Positions 40,842-48,918 of a stretch of DNA of 64,000 nucleotides are shown piece after piece. Numbering within the stretch: the stretch's first letter is position 1; every line of letters begins with the position of its first letter. A program made the position numbers and the translations under genes. Origin of the DNA: Rhizobiaceae bacterium. Its GTDB lineage: Bacteria > Pseudomonadota > Alphaproteobacteria > Rhizobiales > Rhizobiaceae. The notes under the pieces are model-generated. The model did not search any database, was not told where the DNA came from, and saw only the letters and a program-made list of their open reading frames with translations. The stretch lies in NCBI GenBank assembly GCA_019635795.1, contig JAHBYV010000009.1, positions 84,855 to 148,854 of the forward strand. Reading direction: 5' to 3'.

Positions 40842-40976
40842 CTAGGCGGACAAACGCTTGCGGCCACGGTTACGACGGGCAGCTACGACCTGACGGCCGC
40901 TCTTTGTTGCCATGCGTGCGCGGAATCCGTGACGGCGCTTGCGAACGAGCTTTGATGGTTGGTAAGTGCGCTTCAT
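40842..40976 (-). CDS. rpmH: 50S ribosomal protein L34
   Basis: A 44-residue protein, [20 protein letters not shown] at the start and GRKRLSA at the end, matching bL34 over its full length. ATG at 40,976, stop TAG at 40,842. It is the first gene of the rpmH-rnpA-yidC cluster; the promoter should lie in 40,977-41,170, where no motif stood out to me. Confidence 0.95.
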   Translation of the reverse strand: MKRTYQPSKLVRKRRHGFRARMATKSGRQVVAARRNRGRKRLSA

Positions 40977-41206
40977 TTATTTTAATACCGCGGTGTGCGG
41001 CCCTTCTTGGTTCTGTTCTTGAACAGGAGCTGGCTCAAGCCCTTCCGGCACAACAAAAAATGCGCCGGGATGTCGGCCCGAACGTGCGGCGGCTTATATT
41101 TGTACCGGAACGGGGAGTCAACCGAGCCAGACGCGCTGGCCAAACTTTGCATTTGCGCTGACGTGCACTATTCTTATTGTGTTTGATGAACACAGGGCTT
41201 GGGGTC

Positions 41207-42694
41207 ATGAGCGAAACCGGACCGGTTGAGCCTGACATTTCAGCGCAAAATGAGCGCGCAATTTCGCCGGCACGCGGGCTATCCACCAAGTTGCTGCTGA
41301 TAACGATTGCGTGTGTGTTGCTGGTGGAAGTGCTGATCTTCCTGCCCTCTGTCGCCAATTTCCGCCTTCGTTGGCTTGATGACCGGCTTCACACTGCTGC
41401 CGCCATGTCCACCTTGTTGATGGAAGTCGAGCCAGGGAGCCTGCCCCAGGGCGTGCAGGATGATGTTTTGCGGGCGATTGGTGTGAAAGCAATCGCCATG
41501 CGGGACGGCGAGGCCTCACGGCTTCTGGCTTCGACACGTATGCCGCCAGATGTAGATGAGCATGTCGATCTGGCTAATACTGGCCAGTTCAGCGCAATCG
41601 GTTCAGCAATTCGCACCCTGTTTTCAGAGCAGCGTGAGTTTCTGCGGGTTTTTGGACCGGTGGGGGAAAGCAATCGCGGCTATGAGATTGTGATGTCGGA
41701 TCGGCCCTTGCGCAACGCCATGCTGACCTATGCGCGAAATGTTGCCGGAATCTCGCTGCTTATAACCCTGATCACAGCCGGGCTGGTTTATGCCCTGATT
41801 GATCGCATGATGGTTCGCCCGATAAGAGGTATGACGCGTTCCATGCTTCGCTTCGCGGAAGCTCCGGATGATCCGGCTCGCATTATCCGACCTGCCCCGC
41901 GTGAAGACGAGATTGGCGTTGCGGAACTGGAGCTCTCGCGTATGCAGGAGCGTCTGCAAAAGGTGCTTGGCGAACAGAAGCATCTGGCGGACCTCGGTCT
42001 GGCGGTTTCGAAGATCAATCACGATATGCGCAACATCCTGGCATCGGCCCAGCTTCTCTCGGACAGGCTGTTGCAGGTGCGTGACCCTGCAGTGCAAGCA
42101 TTTGCGCCCAAGCTGCTGCGCGCGCTGGATCGTGCAGTTGCCTATTCGGAAGGTGTCCTGGCCTATGGCAAGACACAGGAGCCGCCCCCGTCAAGACGGC
42201 GCGTGCGCCTGCATCATCTTGTTGAAGAGGTTCACGAGCTGCTTGGCGTTCCGCCTGCAAGCGACATTGAGTTCATCAACACCATAGACCCCGGCTTTGA
42301 AATTGATGCGGATTCCGAGCAATTGTTCCGGGTACTCTCGAACCTGTGCCGCAACGCCGTGCAGGCAATGATGTCTGACAAGGAATCATCGGTGGTGAGG
42401 CGACTCACGCTTTCCGCTGAACGCGAAGGGTCAGTGAGTCGTGTGCTGATTGAAGATACCGGCCCCGGATTGCCCCAAAAGGCGCGAGAGAATCTCTTCA
42501 CCGCCTTTCGCGGCTCGGCCCGCAGCGGTGGAACGGGTCTTGGCCTCGCTGTCGCGCACGAGCTGGTGCGCGCGCATGGTGGATCGCTTGAACTGGTTGA
42601 AAGCGTTGGCGGACGCACTGTTTTTGCAGTTACAATACCGGATCAACCAATAAAGCTTGAGGACGCTCGGCGCATTGTCCGTCGCCCTGCCTGA
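41207..42694 (+). CDS. Sensor histidine kinase with HAMP domain
   Basis: About 495 residues from ATG 41,207; ATGs at 41,177 and 41,186 are alternatives. Two membrane spans (LLLITIACVLLVEVLIFLP near residue 32 and AGISLLITLITAGLVYALI near residue 185) enclose a periplasmic sensor domain of about 130 residues. HAMP follows (RPIRGMTRSMLRFAEAPDDP). The phospho-acceptor His is in VSKINHDMRNILA, the N box in LSNLCRNAVQAM, the G boxes in DTGPGLP and GGTGLGLAVAHELV. No response regulator lies next to it, so it is an orphan kinase. The tRNA and the mobile element follow. Confidence 0.88.
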   Translation: MSETGPVEPDISAQNERAISPARGLSTKLLLITIACVLLVEVLIFLPSVANFRLRWLDDRLHTAAAMSTLLMEVEPGSLPQGVQDDVLRAIGVKAIAMRDGEASRLLASTRMPPDVDEHVDLANTGQFSAIGSAIRTLFSEQREFLRVFGPVGESNRGYEIVMSDRPLRNAMLTYARNVAGISLLITLITAGLVYALIDRMMVRPIRGMTRSMLRFAEAPDDPARIIRPAPREDEIGVAELELSRMQERLQKVLGEQKHLADLGLAVSKINHDMRNILASAQLLSDRLLQVRDPAVQAFAPKLLRALDRAVAYSEGVLAYGKTQEPPPSRRRVRLHHLVEEVHELLGVPPASDIEFINTIDPGFEIDADSEQLFRVLSNLCRNAVQAMMSDKESSVVRRLTLSAEREGSVSRVLIEDTGPGLPQKARENLFTAFRGSARSGGTGLGLAVAHELVRAHGGSLELVESVGGRTVFAVTIPDQPIKLEDARRIVRRPA

Positions 42695-42817
42695 ACGCAG
42701 TACTCCACAGAGCAGAAAAAACTTTAGCCGAACCCGCTTGCAATTTGTCGGGAGCATCGCTAGTTAGCAGCGCACTCGCGGTGGTCACCCACCTTCGAGG
42801 TGCCGCAAACGGCACAG

Positions 42818-42894
42818 GCGCCCGTAGCTCAGCTGGATAGAGCACCAGACTACGAATCTGGGGGTCAGAGGTTCGAATCCTTTCGGGCGCGCCA
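42818..42894 (+). tRNA. tRNA-Arg (anticodon ACG)
   Basis: Seventy-seven bases with encoded CCA. The acceptor stem GCGCCCG pairs with CGGGCGC, the anticodon arm is CCAGA-CTACGAA-TCTGG, and the T arm contains GGTTCGAATCC. The 3' end of such a tRNA is a standard target for tyrosine integrases, and foreign DNA with higher G+C begins directly behind it. Confidence 0.97.
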
Positions 42895-42922
42895 ATTATT
42901 TCAAAGACTTAGCAAAATCACA

Positions 42923-42954
42923 CCGTTTCAAAATGCCGGCTTGAAACGGTTTTT
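42923..42954 (+). terminator. Intrinsic terminator behind tRNA-Arg
   Basis: A 9-bp stem CCGTTTCAA/TTGAAACGG with a 9-base loop, followed by five T. GAAACGGTTTT is then repeated once more directly behind, which may be leftover or integrase-binding DNA at the element end. Confidence 0.75.
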
Positions 42955-42966
42955 GAAACGGTTTTG

Positions 42967-43002
42967 GCAAATCGGATAGCGTAGCGTGACGTAGCGATTT
43001 GC
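42967..43002. repeat. Inverted repeat with GTAGCG copies near the element end
   Basis: GCAAATCG (42,967-42,974) and CGATTTGC (42,995-43,002) form an 8-bp inverted repeat around a 20-base centre that holds repeated GTAGCG-like units. It lies about 75 bases behind the tRNA, where arm-type integrase or excisionase sites are expected. No gene lies in 42,895-43,172. Confidence 0.4.
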
Positions 43003-43116
43003 AGCGAAGTCAGGGCGGGAGGGTATCACGACAACCTTCATAGCGGCCAACCGATAGCGATTATGTCCCTTACCCAAGTCAATCACCGATAGAGTTGAGA
43101 GTGCGGACGGGTTTGC

Positions 43117-43165
43117 CGTGACGGGTTGAAGGCTGGGAGAGAGGCTTCCGGCGCCCGTCGCGGAG
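43117..43165 (+). promoter_or_regulatory. Structured leader A1 in front of the ArdC gene
   Basis: GTGACGGG (43,118-43,125) pairs with CCCGTCGC (43,154-43,161) with one G-U pair; the loop holds GGGAGAGAGGC. CGGAG at the 3' edge is the ribosome site, 8 bases before the ATG at 43,173. Two further close copies are at 44,947 and 48,241 and a diverged one at 50,742. Confidence 0.75.
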
Positions 43166-43172
43166 AATCGCA

Positions 43173-44135
43173 ATGTCCAGACATGATCGCGGCGTTCGCA
43201 CCGGCTCGGATCGGGCGAACCTTTATGACGAGATCACCACCAAAATCATCGCCGAACTGGAGGCCGGTCGCGTGCCGTGGGTGCAGCCCTGGGGTACGTC
43301 GGCGGCCAAGGCACCGCTCGGCCTGCCAAAAAACGCCACGACCTCCCGCACCTACAGCGGCATCAACGTGCTCATCCTTTGGGGCGCCGTCATTGAGCAC
43401 GGCTTTCCCTGCCAGGGCTGGCTCACATTTCGCCAGGCCCTCTCGCTTGGGGGCAATGTCCGCAAAGGCGAGCGCGGCACCACAGTCGTCTATGCCGACC
43501 GCTTCACCCCGGAAGACGAGAAGCGTCGTGCCCGCGAGACTGGCGACGAGGCCCATGCCATCCCGTTTCTGAAGCGGTACACGGTATTCAACGTGGCGCA
43601 GTGCGACGGGCTGCCCGACGACATCGCGACGGTCGCACCGCCGCCACCGCCCGGCCTGATCGAGCCGAGGGTCGAGGCGCTGATAAGGGCGACGGGCGTC
43701 GACTTCCGCATCGGCGGCAACCGGGCCTTCTACGTCCCGTCCCAGGACTATGTGATGGTCCCGCCGCCGCAGGCGTATTTCGAGCCGATCAACTGGCACC
43801 GCACGGCGCTGCACGAGTTAGGTCACGCCAGTGGCCATCACAGCCGGCTGAACCGTGACTTGTCCGGCTCGTTCGGGACCAGGCTCTATTCGGTCGAAGA
43901 AATCACAGCCGAACTGATCGCGGCGTACAGTTGCGCTGCCCTCGGTATTGTGCCGACCGTGCGTCACGCGATTTATATCGGGGCGTGGCTTGAAGCGCTT
44001 CGCGAAGATTCGCGCGCCATCGTGCGTGCCGCCTCGCAGGCGAGCAAGGCGGCCGACTGGCTGCTGTCCTTCCTGCCGAACGACGAGCAGCTGCCAGCCG
44101 CGCCCGAGACCGCCATCGATAGGAGGGCGGCATGA
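43173..44135 (+). CDS. ardC: ArdC-like antirestriction protein (DUF1738, zincin-like metallopeptidase domain)
   Basis: A 320-residue protein. The N-terminal half is the ArdC ssDNA-binding domain: LYDEITTKIIAELEAGRVPW, TSRTYSGINVLIL, and QALSLGGNVRKGERGTTVVY. The C-terminal half has a zinc site HELGH (residues 214-218) and the third ligand region YSVEEITAELIAAY. ArdC protects incoming DNA from type I and some type II restriction in the recipient. It is the first gene of the element after the tRNA, a fitting place for an early-entry function, and sits behind leader A1. Its stop overlaps the DUF2958 start (ATGA). Confidence 0.88.
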   Translation: MSRHDRGVRTGSDRANLYDEITTKIIAELEAGRVPWVQPWGTSAAKAPLGLPKNATTSRTYSGINVLILWGAVIEHGFPCQGWLTFRQALSLGGNVRKGERGTTVVYADRFTPEDEKRRARETGDEAHAIPFLKRYTVFNVAQCDGLPDDIATVAPPPPPGLIEPRVEALIRATGVDFRIGGNRAFYVPSQDYVMVPPPQAYFEPINWHRTALHELGHASGHHSRLNRDLSGSFGTRLYSVEEITAELIAAYSCAALGIVPTVRHAIYIGAWLEALREDSRAIVRAASQASKAADWLLSFLPNDEQLPAAPETAIDRRAA

Positions 44136-44503
44136 TCCTCCTGACGGACGAGCTGCGCGCGCAGCTTCTCGCCAATGGCCGCCAGCGCGACACAGATCAT
44201 GTGCCGGTCGTCAAATTCTTCAACCCGCTTGGCGCTGGCGTCTGGCTGGCGACCGAACTCGATGCCGACGGCGACATCCTCTTTGGTCTGGCCGATCTCG
44301 GCGAGCCGGAGCTTGGCTATTTCTCGCTCGAGGAGATGGCCTCGGTGAGCCTGCCTTTCGGACTTGGTATCGAGCGCGACATTCTCTTTTCCGGCGACTT
44401 TCCGATCTCGGTCTGGGCTGAGGCCGCACGGGAAGCCGGCAGCATCCGCCGCGCCGAGCGGATCATCTATGCCGCGGCGCGTGCCCGACGGGAGGGCACC
44501 TGA
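44132..44503 (+). CDS. DUF2958 domain protein
   Basis: A 123-residue acidic cytoplasmic protein. ILLTDELRAQLLANGR at the start, then PVVKFFNPLGAGVWLATELD and LFGLADLGEPELGYFSLEEM are the DUF2958 blocks. Function unknown; the family is found almost only on mobile elements beside ardC and parB genes. Translationally coupled to ardC (ATGA). Confidence 0.85.
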   Translation: MILLTDELRAQLLANGRQRDTDHVPVVKFFNPLGAGVWLATELDADGDILFGLADLGEPELGYFSLEEMASVSLPFGLGIERDILFSGDFPISVWAEAAREAGSIRRAERIIYAAARARREGT

Positions 44504-44554
44504 TGCACTTTCGCCGCAGGCATAGACCCAGCCCACCTGACGACGGAGGACAGC

Positions 44555-44899
44555 GTGATGATGCCTCCTGATCGTCTGTGCTCACTGCTGGCGCGCATGG
44601 AAGACGCGCTTGCAGTTGCGCGGCGCAATCTCGCGCTTGCCGAACGCGCACTGAGCAATCGCGCCGAAGGCGAGACCATTCGTTTGCGCCCGAAATCCCG
44701 GCACTACCACCGGCGCATGAGCCGCTGGACAGGCGCCGACGAAGCAGAATATCAACGGGTGCTCGATCGCCTCATGGCGGTCGCGGGGCCGGATCTTGAC
44801 CGGCTCCGGCGCAAGATCGACCGGCAGGAGGCGGCGATCCTCACGCTGCGCCGGAAATACCGGGTGAATGCGGAGCGACCGCAGCGCTTCGACTGGTAG
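44555..44899 (+). CDS. Hypothetical small basic protein
   Basis: A 114-residue protein starting at ATG 44,555 (or 44,558) behind gagga. It is rich in Arg and Leu: LLARMEDALAVARRNLALAE looks like an amphipathic helix, and the C-terminal half (LDRLRRKIDRQEAAILTLRR) like a coiled coil. I recognise no domain. It lies between the DUF2958 gene and leader A2 and may be co-transcribed with ardC-DUF2958. Confidence 0.6.
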   Translation: MMMPPDRLCSLLARMEDALAVARRNLALAERALSNRAEGETIRLRPKSRHYHRRMSRWTGADEAEYQRVLDRLMAVAGPDLDRLRRKIDRQEAAILTLRRKYRVNAERPQRFDW

Positions 44900-44946
44900 C
44901 GTCGTGCGCGCGGCTTGGTCGAGAGTGAGAGAGGGGTTGGGGATTT

Positions 44947-44995
44947 CGTGACGGGTTGGAAGGTCGAGAGAGGGTCTCGGCCGCCCGTCACGGAG
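44947..44995 (+). promoter_or_regulatory. Structured leader A2 in front of the ParB-domain gene
   Basis: A perfect 9-bp outer stem CGTGACGGG (44,947-44,955) / CCCGTCACG (44,984-44,992), with an inner hairpin CGAGA/TCTCG. CGGAG closes it and serves as ribosome site, 8 bases before the ATG at 45,004. The T-A pair here replaces the T-G pair of A1 and A3, which supports a paired RNA or single-strand DNA structure. Confidence 0.78.
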
Positions 44996-45003
44996 AAACC
45001 ACC

Positions 45004-47160
45004 ATGGCCAAAGCTGCCAGGAAGTCGAAGAAGCCCGCGACCGCGATGATCGTCTTCTCGCGCTCGCGTGACATTCCCTTCAATCGCATCCGCCTCTCGG
45101 ACAGCAATGTCCGCGAAACCGACGTCGAGGCCGGTCTCGACGATCTCACCCACGACATCGACCGTCGCGAGGACATCGTGCAGGGCATCAATGTCCGCGC
45201 CATCCTCGACGCCGACGGCAACGAGACCGGCGATTTCGAGACCCCGGCCGGCGGTCGGCGCTTCCGGGCGATCGCGCGTCTGGTCGAGGCCGGACGCTTT
45301 CCCGCCGATGGCCTCGTTCCCTGCCTCGTCAAGAAGGCCGACGCCAAGACCTCGGCCGTCGACGACTCGCTCGCGGAAAACATGCTCCGGCTCGGCCTGC
45401 ATCCGCTCGACCAGTTCCGGGCGTTCAAGCGCATGTTCGACGACGGCATGACGAAGGAGGAGATCGCCGACGCCTATCGCACCACACCGCGCTACATCAC
45501 GCAGCGTATGCGCCTGGCTTCGGTCTCGCCGGCTCTTCTGGAAGTCTATGCGCGCAACGGCATGCCACTGGCGATGCTGGAGGCATTCACCGTCAATCCC
45601 GACCATGCCCGCCAGGAACAGGTCTGGGAGGCTGTCCAGCGCTCCTACAATGTCCAGCCTTGGCAGGTCCGCCAGCTCCTGACCGAGACCACCGTTCCAA
45701 CCGATGACAAGCGCGTGCGCTTCGTCGGCGTGGACGCCTATGAGCAGGCCGGCGGCGCGATGCTGCGCGACCTCTTCTCCGAGGACGATGGCGGCTGGCT
45801 CGAAGACGTTGCGCTTCTCGACCGCCTGGTTTCGGAGAAGTTGAAGGCCATTGCCGATGACGTGGCGGCCGAAGGCTGGAAGTGGATCGCTGTCGATACC
45901 AACCATCCCTACGGTTACGACAACGGCCTTCGCGAGATCACCGGCAGCTTCGCCGATCTCACCGACGAGGAGCGCGCCGCGCGCGAGGCATTGCGCAACG
46001 AGTACGACGATCTTGAATCGGAATATTCCGAGCATGACGAACTGCCCGACGAGATCGATCGGCGCCTCGGCGAGATCGAGGCCGCTCTGGAAGGCTTCGA
46101 GAAGCGCCCCATCATCTATGATCCTGCCGAGATCGCCCGCGCCGGTGTCTTCATCAGCATCGACCGCGACGGCGAGCCTGTCATCGAGCGTGGCTATGTC
46201 CGGCCCGAGGACGAGCCGGTGGCCGATGCCGGGGACGGCGAGAACGAAAACGCTGCCGCCGCCGGAAATGACGGTGAGGTGCAGCGCGCCGTCGTCACGA
46301 TCGGCGGCCAGCCGGTCGAAACCGAAGACGACGATGACGACGATGGCGTGAAGCCGCTGCCCGAGCGGCTCGTCATCAAGCTGACCGCCCATCGCACCGT
46401 CGCGCTTCAGGAAGCGCTCGCCAATAATCCGCACGTCGCGATGACGGCGCTACTGCACCGTATGGTGATGGAGCGCTATTATTTCTCCGCGCCGACCGGG
46501 TGCCTGGAGGTCTCCGTGCGCCAGCGTTACTTCCCTTCGCAGGGCGCGGATCTCAGCGACAGCCCTTCAGCCAAGGCCATTGGTGAGCGGTTCGACGCAT
46601 GGAAGACTGACCTGCCTTCCGACGAAGCGGCGCTCTGGGACTGGATCGCCGCGCTTGACGAGGCGAGCCGCATGGCGCTGCTTGCCCATTGCGTCAGCTA
46701 CGGCGTCAATGCGCTCTACGAGCGCCCGAACCCATATAGCGGTTCCGGTATCTCGCAGCATGGCCTTGATCGCCGCCTTGCCGGAGCCGACCGGATCGCC
46801 CGCGCCACCGGCATGGACATGGTGCTCGATGCGGGATGGCGGCCCACGGTCGAGAACTATCTCGGTCGTGTGACCAAGACCCAGATCCTCGCGGCGGTGC
46901 GCGAGGGCGCAGGCGAACGGGCGGCCCAGCTCATCGACCATCTGAAGAAGGGCGACATGGCCAAGGAAGCCGAGCGCCTGTTGGCCGATACCGGCTGGCT
47001 GCCCGAACCGCTTCGCCTGGTCGATCTCGATGGTGATGCGGCCGCCGACACCGATGGCGAGGTCGAGGCTTTGCCCGACTTCCTCGCCGGCGACGGTGAC
47101 GACGAGGAAGCAGCGGCTGAAGAAGAGGAAGACCGGCTGCACCTCGTCGCTGCGGAATGA
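45004..47160 (+). CDS. Large ParB/RepB/Spo0J domain protein
   Basis: A 718-residue protein starting at ATG 45,004 right behind leader A2 (an in-frame start at 44,956 lies inside that leader). The ParB N domain covers about residues 18-130: IPFNRIRLSDSNVRETDV, GRRFRAIARLVEAGRFP, and ENMLRLGLHPLDQFRAFK; an HTH follows with MTKEEIADAYRTTPRYITQR. The long rest has an acidic centre (residues 395-455) and a C-terminal domain of unknown role. Such large ParB-like proteins with a nuclease-type N domain are common on alphaproteobacterial plasmids and ICEs. parA is 16 kb away, so true partition with it is uncertain. Confidence 0.85.
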   Translation: MAKAARKSKKPATAMIVFSRSRDIPFNRIRLSDSNVRETDVEAGLDDLTHDIDRREDIVQGINVRAILDADGNETGDFETPAGGRRFRAIARLVEAGRFPADGLVPCLVKKADAKTSAVDDSLAENMLRLGLHPLDQFRAFKRMFDDGMTKEEIADAYRTTPRYITQRMRLASVSPALLEVYARNGMPLAMLEAFTVNPDHARQEQVWEAVQRSYNVQPWQVRQLLTETTVPTDDKRVRFVGVDAYEQAGGAMLRDLFSEDDGGWLEDVALLDRLVSEKLKAIADDVAAEGWKWIAVDTNHPYGYDNGLREITGSFADLTDEERAAREALRNEYDDLESEYSEHDELPDEIDRRLGEIEAALEGFEKRPIIYDPAEIARAGVFISIDRDGEPVIERGYVRPEDEPVADAGDGENENAAAAGNDGEVQRAVVTIGGQPVETEDDDDDDGVKPLPERLVIKLTAHRTVALQEALANNPHVAMTALLHRMVMERYYFSAPTGCLEVSVRQRYFPSQGADLSDSPSAKAIGERFDAWKTDLPSDEAALWDWIAALDEASRMALLAHCVSYGVNALYERPNPYSGSGISQHGLDRRLAGADRIARATGMDMVLDAGWRPTVENYLGRVTKTQILAAVREGAGERAAQLIDHLKKGDMAKEAERLLADTGWLPEPLRLVDLDGDAAADTDGEVEALPDFLAGDGDDEEAAAEEEEDRLHLVAAE

Positions 47161-47165
47161 CCGCA

Positions 47166-47198
47166 TACGGGGCGGCGCAGGCCGCCCGTACCGTTTTT
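47166..47198 (+). terminator. Terminator behind the ParB-domain gene
   Basis: GGCGGC/GCCGCC with a GCAG loop, extended by TAC/GTA after one bulged base, then CCGTTTTT. It starts 5 bases after the stop codon. Confidence 0.82.
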
Positions 47199-47204
47199 CA
47201 ACTC

Positions 47205-47230
47205 GCCCGGCCATCGCGCCGGGCATTTTT
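47205..47230 (+). terminator. Second hairpin with T-run, just in front of the next gene
   Basis: GCCCGGC/GCCGGGC with a 6-base loop, followed by ATTTTTT and then the ribosome site ggagg of the gene at 47,244. It may be a second terminator or an attenuator for that gene. Confidence 0.7.
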
Positions 47231-47243
47231 TATGGAGGTCGTC

Positions 47244-47549
47244 ATGGCTGACCATATCGACATCGACTTCATCTTTCAGGCCGACCGCGAAAATCCCCCG
47301 GCTGAGCGGTCGCTGCCCTGGGAGGAGACGCGCGACGGTATCACTGTTGTCGTCGAGCCCAAGCCGCATTGGGCTGAGGACTTGCGGGCCTTCCGCCTCA
47401 ATGCCCGCGAATATTGCTACTATGCCGACTGGAGCCGGTACGGTGCGCGCGCCCGGTTCTATGGCCATATCGATACCTGTGGCGATGACCTGTTGCTGAA
47501 GGCCCGCGCCCTGATCGTCCGCGAGATCGCCGAGGGGCATTGGAGCTGA
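47244..47549 (+). CDS. Hypothetical protein, 101 residues
   Basis: ATG 47,244 follows ggaggtcgtc; ATG 47,232 would add four residues. A compact acidic-neutral protein with many aromatic residues (AREYCYYADWSRYGARARFY) and a C-terminal helix. I recognise no family. It has its own terminator in front and no coupled neighbour, so it is an independent unit in the early region of the element. An anti-defence role is possible but rests only on position. Confidence 0.6.
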   Translation: MADHIDIDFIFQADRENPPAERSLPWEETRDGITVVVEPKPHWAEDLRAFRLNAREYCYYADWSRYGARARFYGHIDTCGDDLLLKARALIVREIAEGHWS

Positions 47550-47931
47550 CCATATCCCCAGTCGCGTGTCAGTTTCACCAGCATCCGCCGTTCTTGCCAT
47601 ACCGTGTGGAGCTGGATTCCGACCCCGGCCTGGAACACGTCGATCCGGTGAGACCGGCATGGGGGAAAGGCTGGCGGGGCGCGGCACCTACGACGGGATT
47701 TCGGCATCCTGTCAGAGGCAGAACACCACCCCCGCTTCCATTCGCTGACCTTGGTCTGAGCCGTTTCCTTGTCAATCAACCCACGAGGGGGGTCGGCTTA
47801 CGCGAGCGTGCCGCCCTCGCGGATTCGGACGAGCCGAACGCGCGAGGGTGATTGCAGACCCGTTCAGACACTTCGGGCGCCTGTCGCGCGGGGGATGGTC
47901 CCCCGCCCCCCAAAGACAGGAGCCGGAACCC
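47550..47931. other. Gene-poor stretch with a long hairpin
   Basis: No reading frame here convinced me. The clearest structure is a hairpin at 47,814-47,848: CCCTCGCG/CGCGAGGG outside and TTCGG/CCGAA inside, with a 5-base loop. It ends 31 bases before leader B1. A TTGTCA at 47,769 could be a -35 box, but I see no matching -10. Confidence 0.4.
47880..47920 (+). promoter_or_regulatory. Structured leader B1 in front of a 54-residue gene
   Basis: Outer stem CCTGTC (47,880-47,885) / GACAGG (47,915-47,920); inner hairpin GCGGGGGA-TGG-TCCCCCGC (47,888-47,906). GACAGGAG contains the ribosome site, so pairing would cover it. The copy in front of ssb (58,701-58,741) has the same plan with other stem bases. 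Confidence 0.65.
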
Positions 47932-48096
47932 ATGTCCTATGCAGATGCCACCGCCTTCGCCGCCAGCCTCGCCACCACGCTGATGGTCCCGATTGTCGTG
48001 TTCCAGGCCGGAGATGGAACCCACGGCGCCATGCCCGCCAACGAATTCGACGGCGACGACGAGATGGTGGAACTGGAACTCGACCCATGGAGCTGA
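47932..48096 (+). CDS. Hypothetical small protein, 54 residues
   Basis: ATG 47,932 behind aggagccgg. The N-terminal part (MSYADATAFAASLATTLMVP) could be an amphipathic helix; the tail is acidic (DGDDEMVELELDPWS). No family recognised. The gene is framed by leader B1 and a hairpin at the stop codon, which supports it as real despite its size. Confidence 0.55.
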   Translation: MSYADATAFAASLATTLMVPIVVFQAGDGTHGAMPANEFDGDDEMVELELDPWS

Positions 48097-48113
48097 GGCG
48101 CGAAAGCGCCTCA
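48094..48113 (+). terminator. GNRA-loop hairpin at the stop codon
   Basis: TGAGGCGC-GAAA-GCGCCTCA: an 8-bp perfect stem with a GAAA loop that begins with the stop codon itself. No T-run follows, so it may mark a processed 3' end. Confidence 0.6.
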
Positions 48114-48240
48114 TTCCCGCCGGCCCGGAACGCGCAAGATGCATCCGGGTCTTCCGCCATGCGACGGTCGGCCCATCGCCAGAAACAGCGCCGGAAGCGG
48201 ACGCCTTCGGCAGATGAGAGGAAGAGGTCGGGCCTTTGGC

Positions 48241-48289
48241 CGTGACGGGTTGGATGCTGAGAGAAAGGCTCTCGGCGCCCGTCGCGGAG
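48241..48289 (+). promoter_or_regulatory. Structured leader A3 in front of an unknown gene
   Basis: CGTGACGGG (48,241-48,249) pairs with CCCGTCGCG (48,278-48,286); the inner hairpin is GAGAG/CTCTC. CGGAG is the ribosome site, 8 bases before ATG 48,298. Spacing and loop length match A1 and A2 closely. Confidence 0.77.
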
Positions 48290-48297
48290 CGATCCAG

Positions 48298-48855
48298 ATG
48301 ACCCATACCAGCCAATCCACCTTCGCCCCGATCGGGCGGATTCTTGCAGATCGGGTGCTGCCCGAATGTCAGCGGGCGCAGAAGTTGCCATTGCGCATTT
48401 CCTGCCTTGGCGCCGTCAGCTATGCCGGAGCCACGGATGCCGATTATCGCGACCGCAGCGTCTTGCTCGGCGAGGCTGCATCGCCGGAAGGCGCCATCGC
48501 TCTTGCCGGGCTCTGCGTTTCGCGCGGTGATATCGGCCGTGGCGACGACACCGGGTTGTGCTTCGAGCCGCGCCTTATTGTCATTCAGGACCGCGCGCTC
48601 GGCCTGGTCCTCGCCGGTGAAATCCGTGCCGGGATCATTCTCTGGGAGCAGCCGGTTGCCAGCGACAGCGAGGCCTGCCGCATCGTCATCGACGCCAGCC
48701 GGCAGCGCGGCCTGGCATTCGCTGCCTCCGGGCGGGGCGATCATGCGTCGGCCAGCGCCCTGCGGTTCCGGGCGGCACTGCTGGAAGCCCGGCTGGTCGA
48801 TCCGCTTTGGCGCGAGACCGCCGCCGAGCTGCTCCATCTGCCGCAAGCAGCCTGA
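48298..48855 (+). CDS. Hypothetical protein, 185 residues
   Basis: The start at 48,298 is set by leader A3; in-frame starts further left lie in or before that leader. Neutral soluble protein with no membrane span. Short blocks such as PLRISCLGAVSYAGATDADY and RGLAFAASGRGDHASASALR look well folded, but I recognise no family. Ends 22 bases before a terminator. As it shares its leader type with ardC and the ParB-domain gene, it is probably expressed together with them. Confidence 0.6.
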   Translation: MTHTSQSTFAPIGRILADRVLPECQRAQKLPLRISCLGAVSYAGATDADYRDRSVLLGEAASPEGAIALAGLCVSRGDIGRGDDTGLCFEPRLIVIQDRALGLVLAGEIRAGIILWEQPVASDSEACRIVIDASRQRGLAFAASGRGDHASASALRFRAALLEARLVDPLWRETAAELLHLPQAA

Positions 48856-48876
48856 TCCCTTTTTCTTTCTTCAATC

Positions 48877-48899
48877 AGCCCGGCCTTGCGCCGGGCTTT
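48877..48899 (+). terminator. Terminator between two unknown genes
   Basis: AGCCCGGC/GCCGGGCT, 8-bp stem, 5-base loop CTTGC, followed by TTT. A pyrimidine-rich run (TCCCTTTTTCTTTCTT) precedes it. Confidence 0.7.
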
Positions 48900-48918
48900 G
48901 CCGTTTCAGGAGCCTGTC

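Noticed and set aside
42895-43172. An integrase gene directly behind the tRNA
   Set aside because: No frame in this stretch shows tyrosine recombinase motifs; the space is too short.
44752-46434. A 560-codon open frame on the - strand opposite the ParB-domain gene
   Set aside because: It is the mirror of a real G+C-rich gene; no ribosome site, no family motif, and the + strand protein is clearly conserved.
47540-47851. A 103-codon + frame in the gap before the 54-residue gene
   Set aside because: No ribosome site, composition of non-coding DNA, and it runs across the hairpin at 47,814-47,848.
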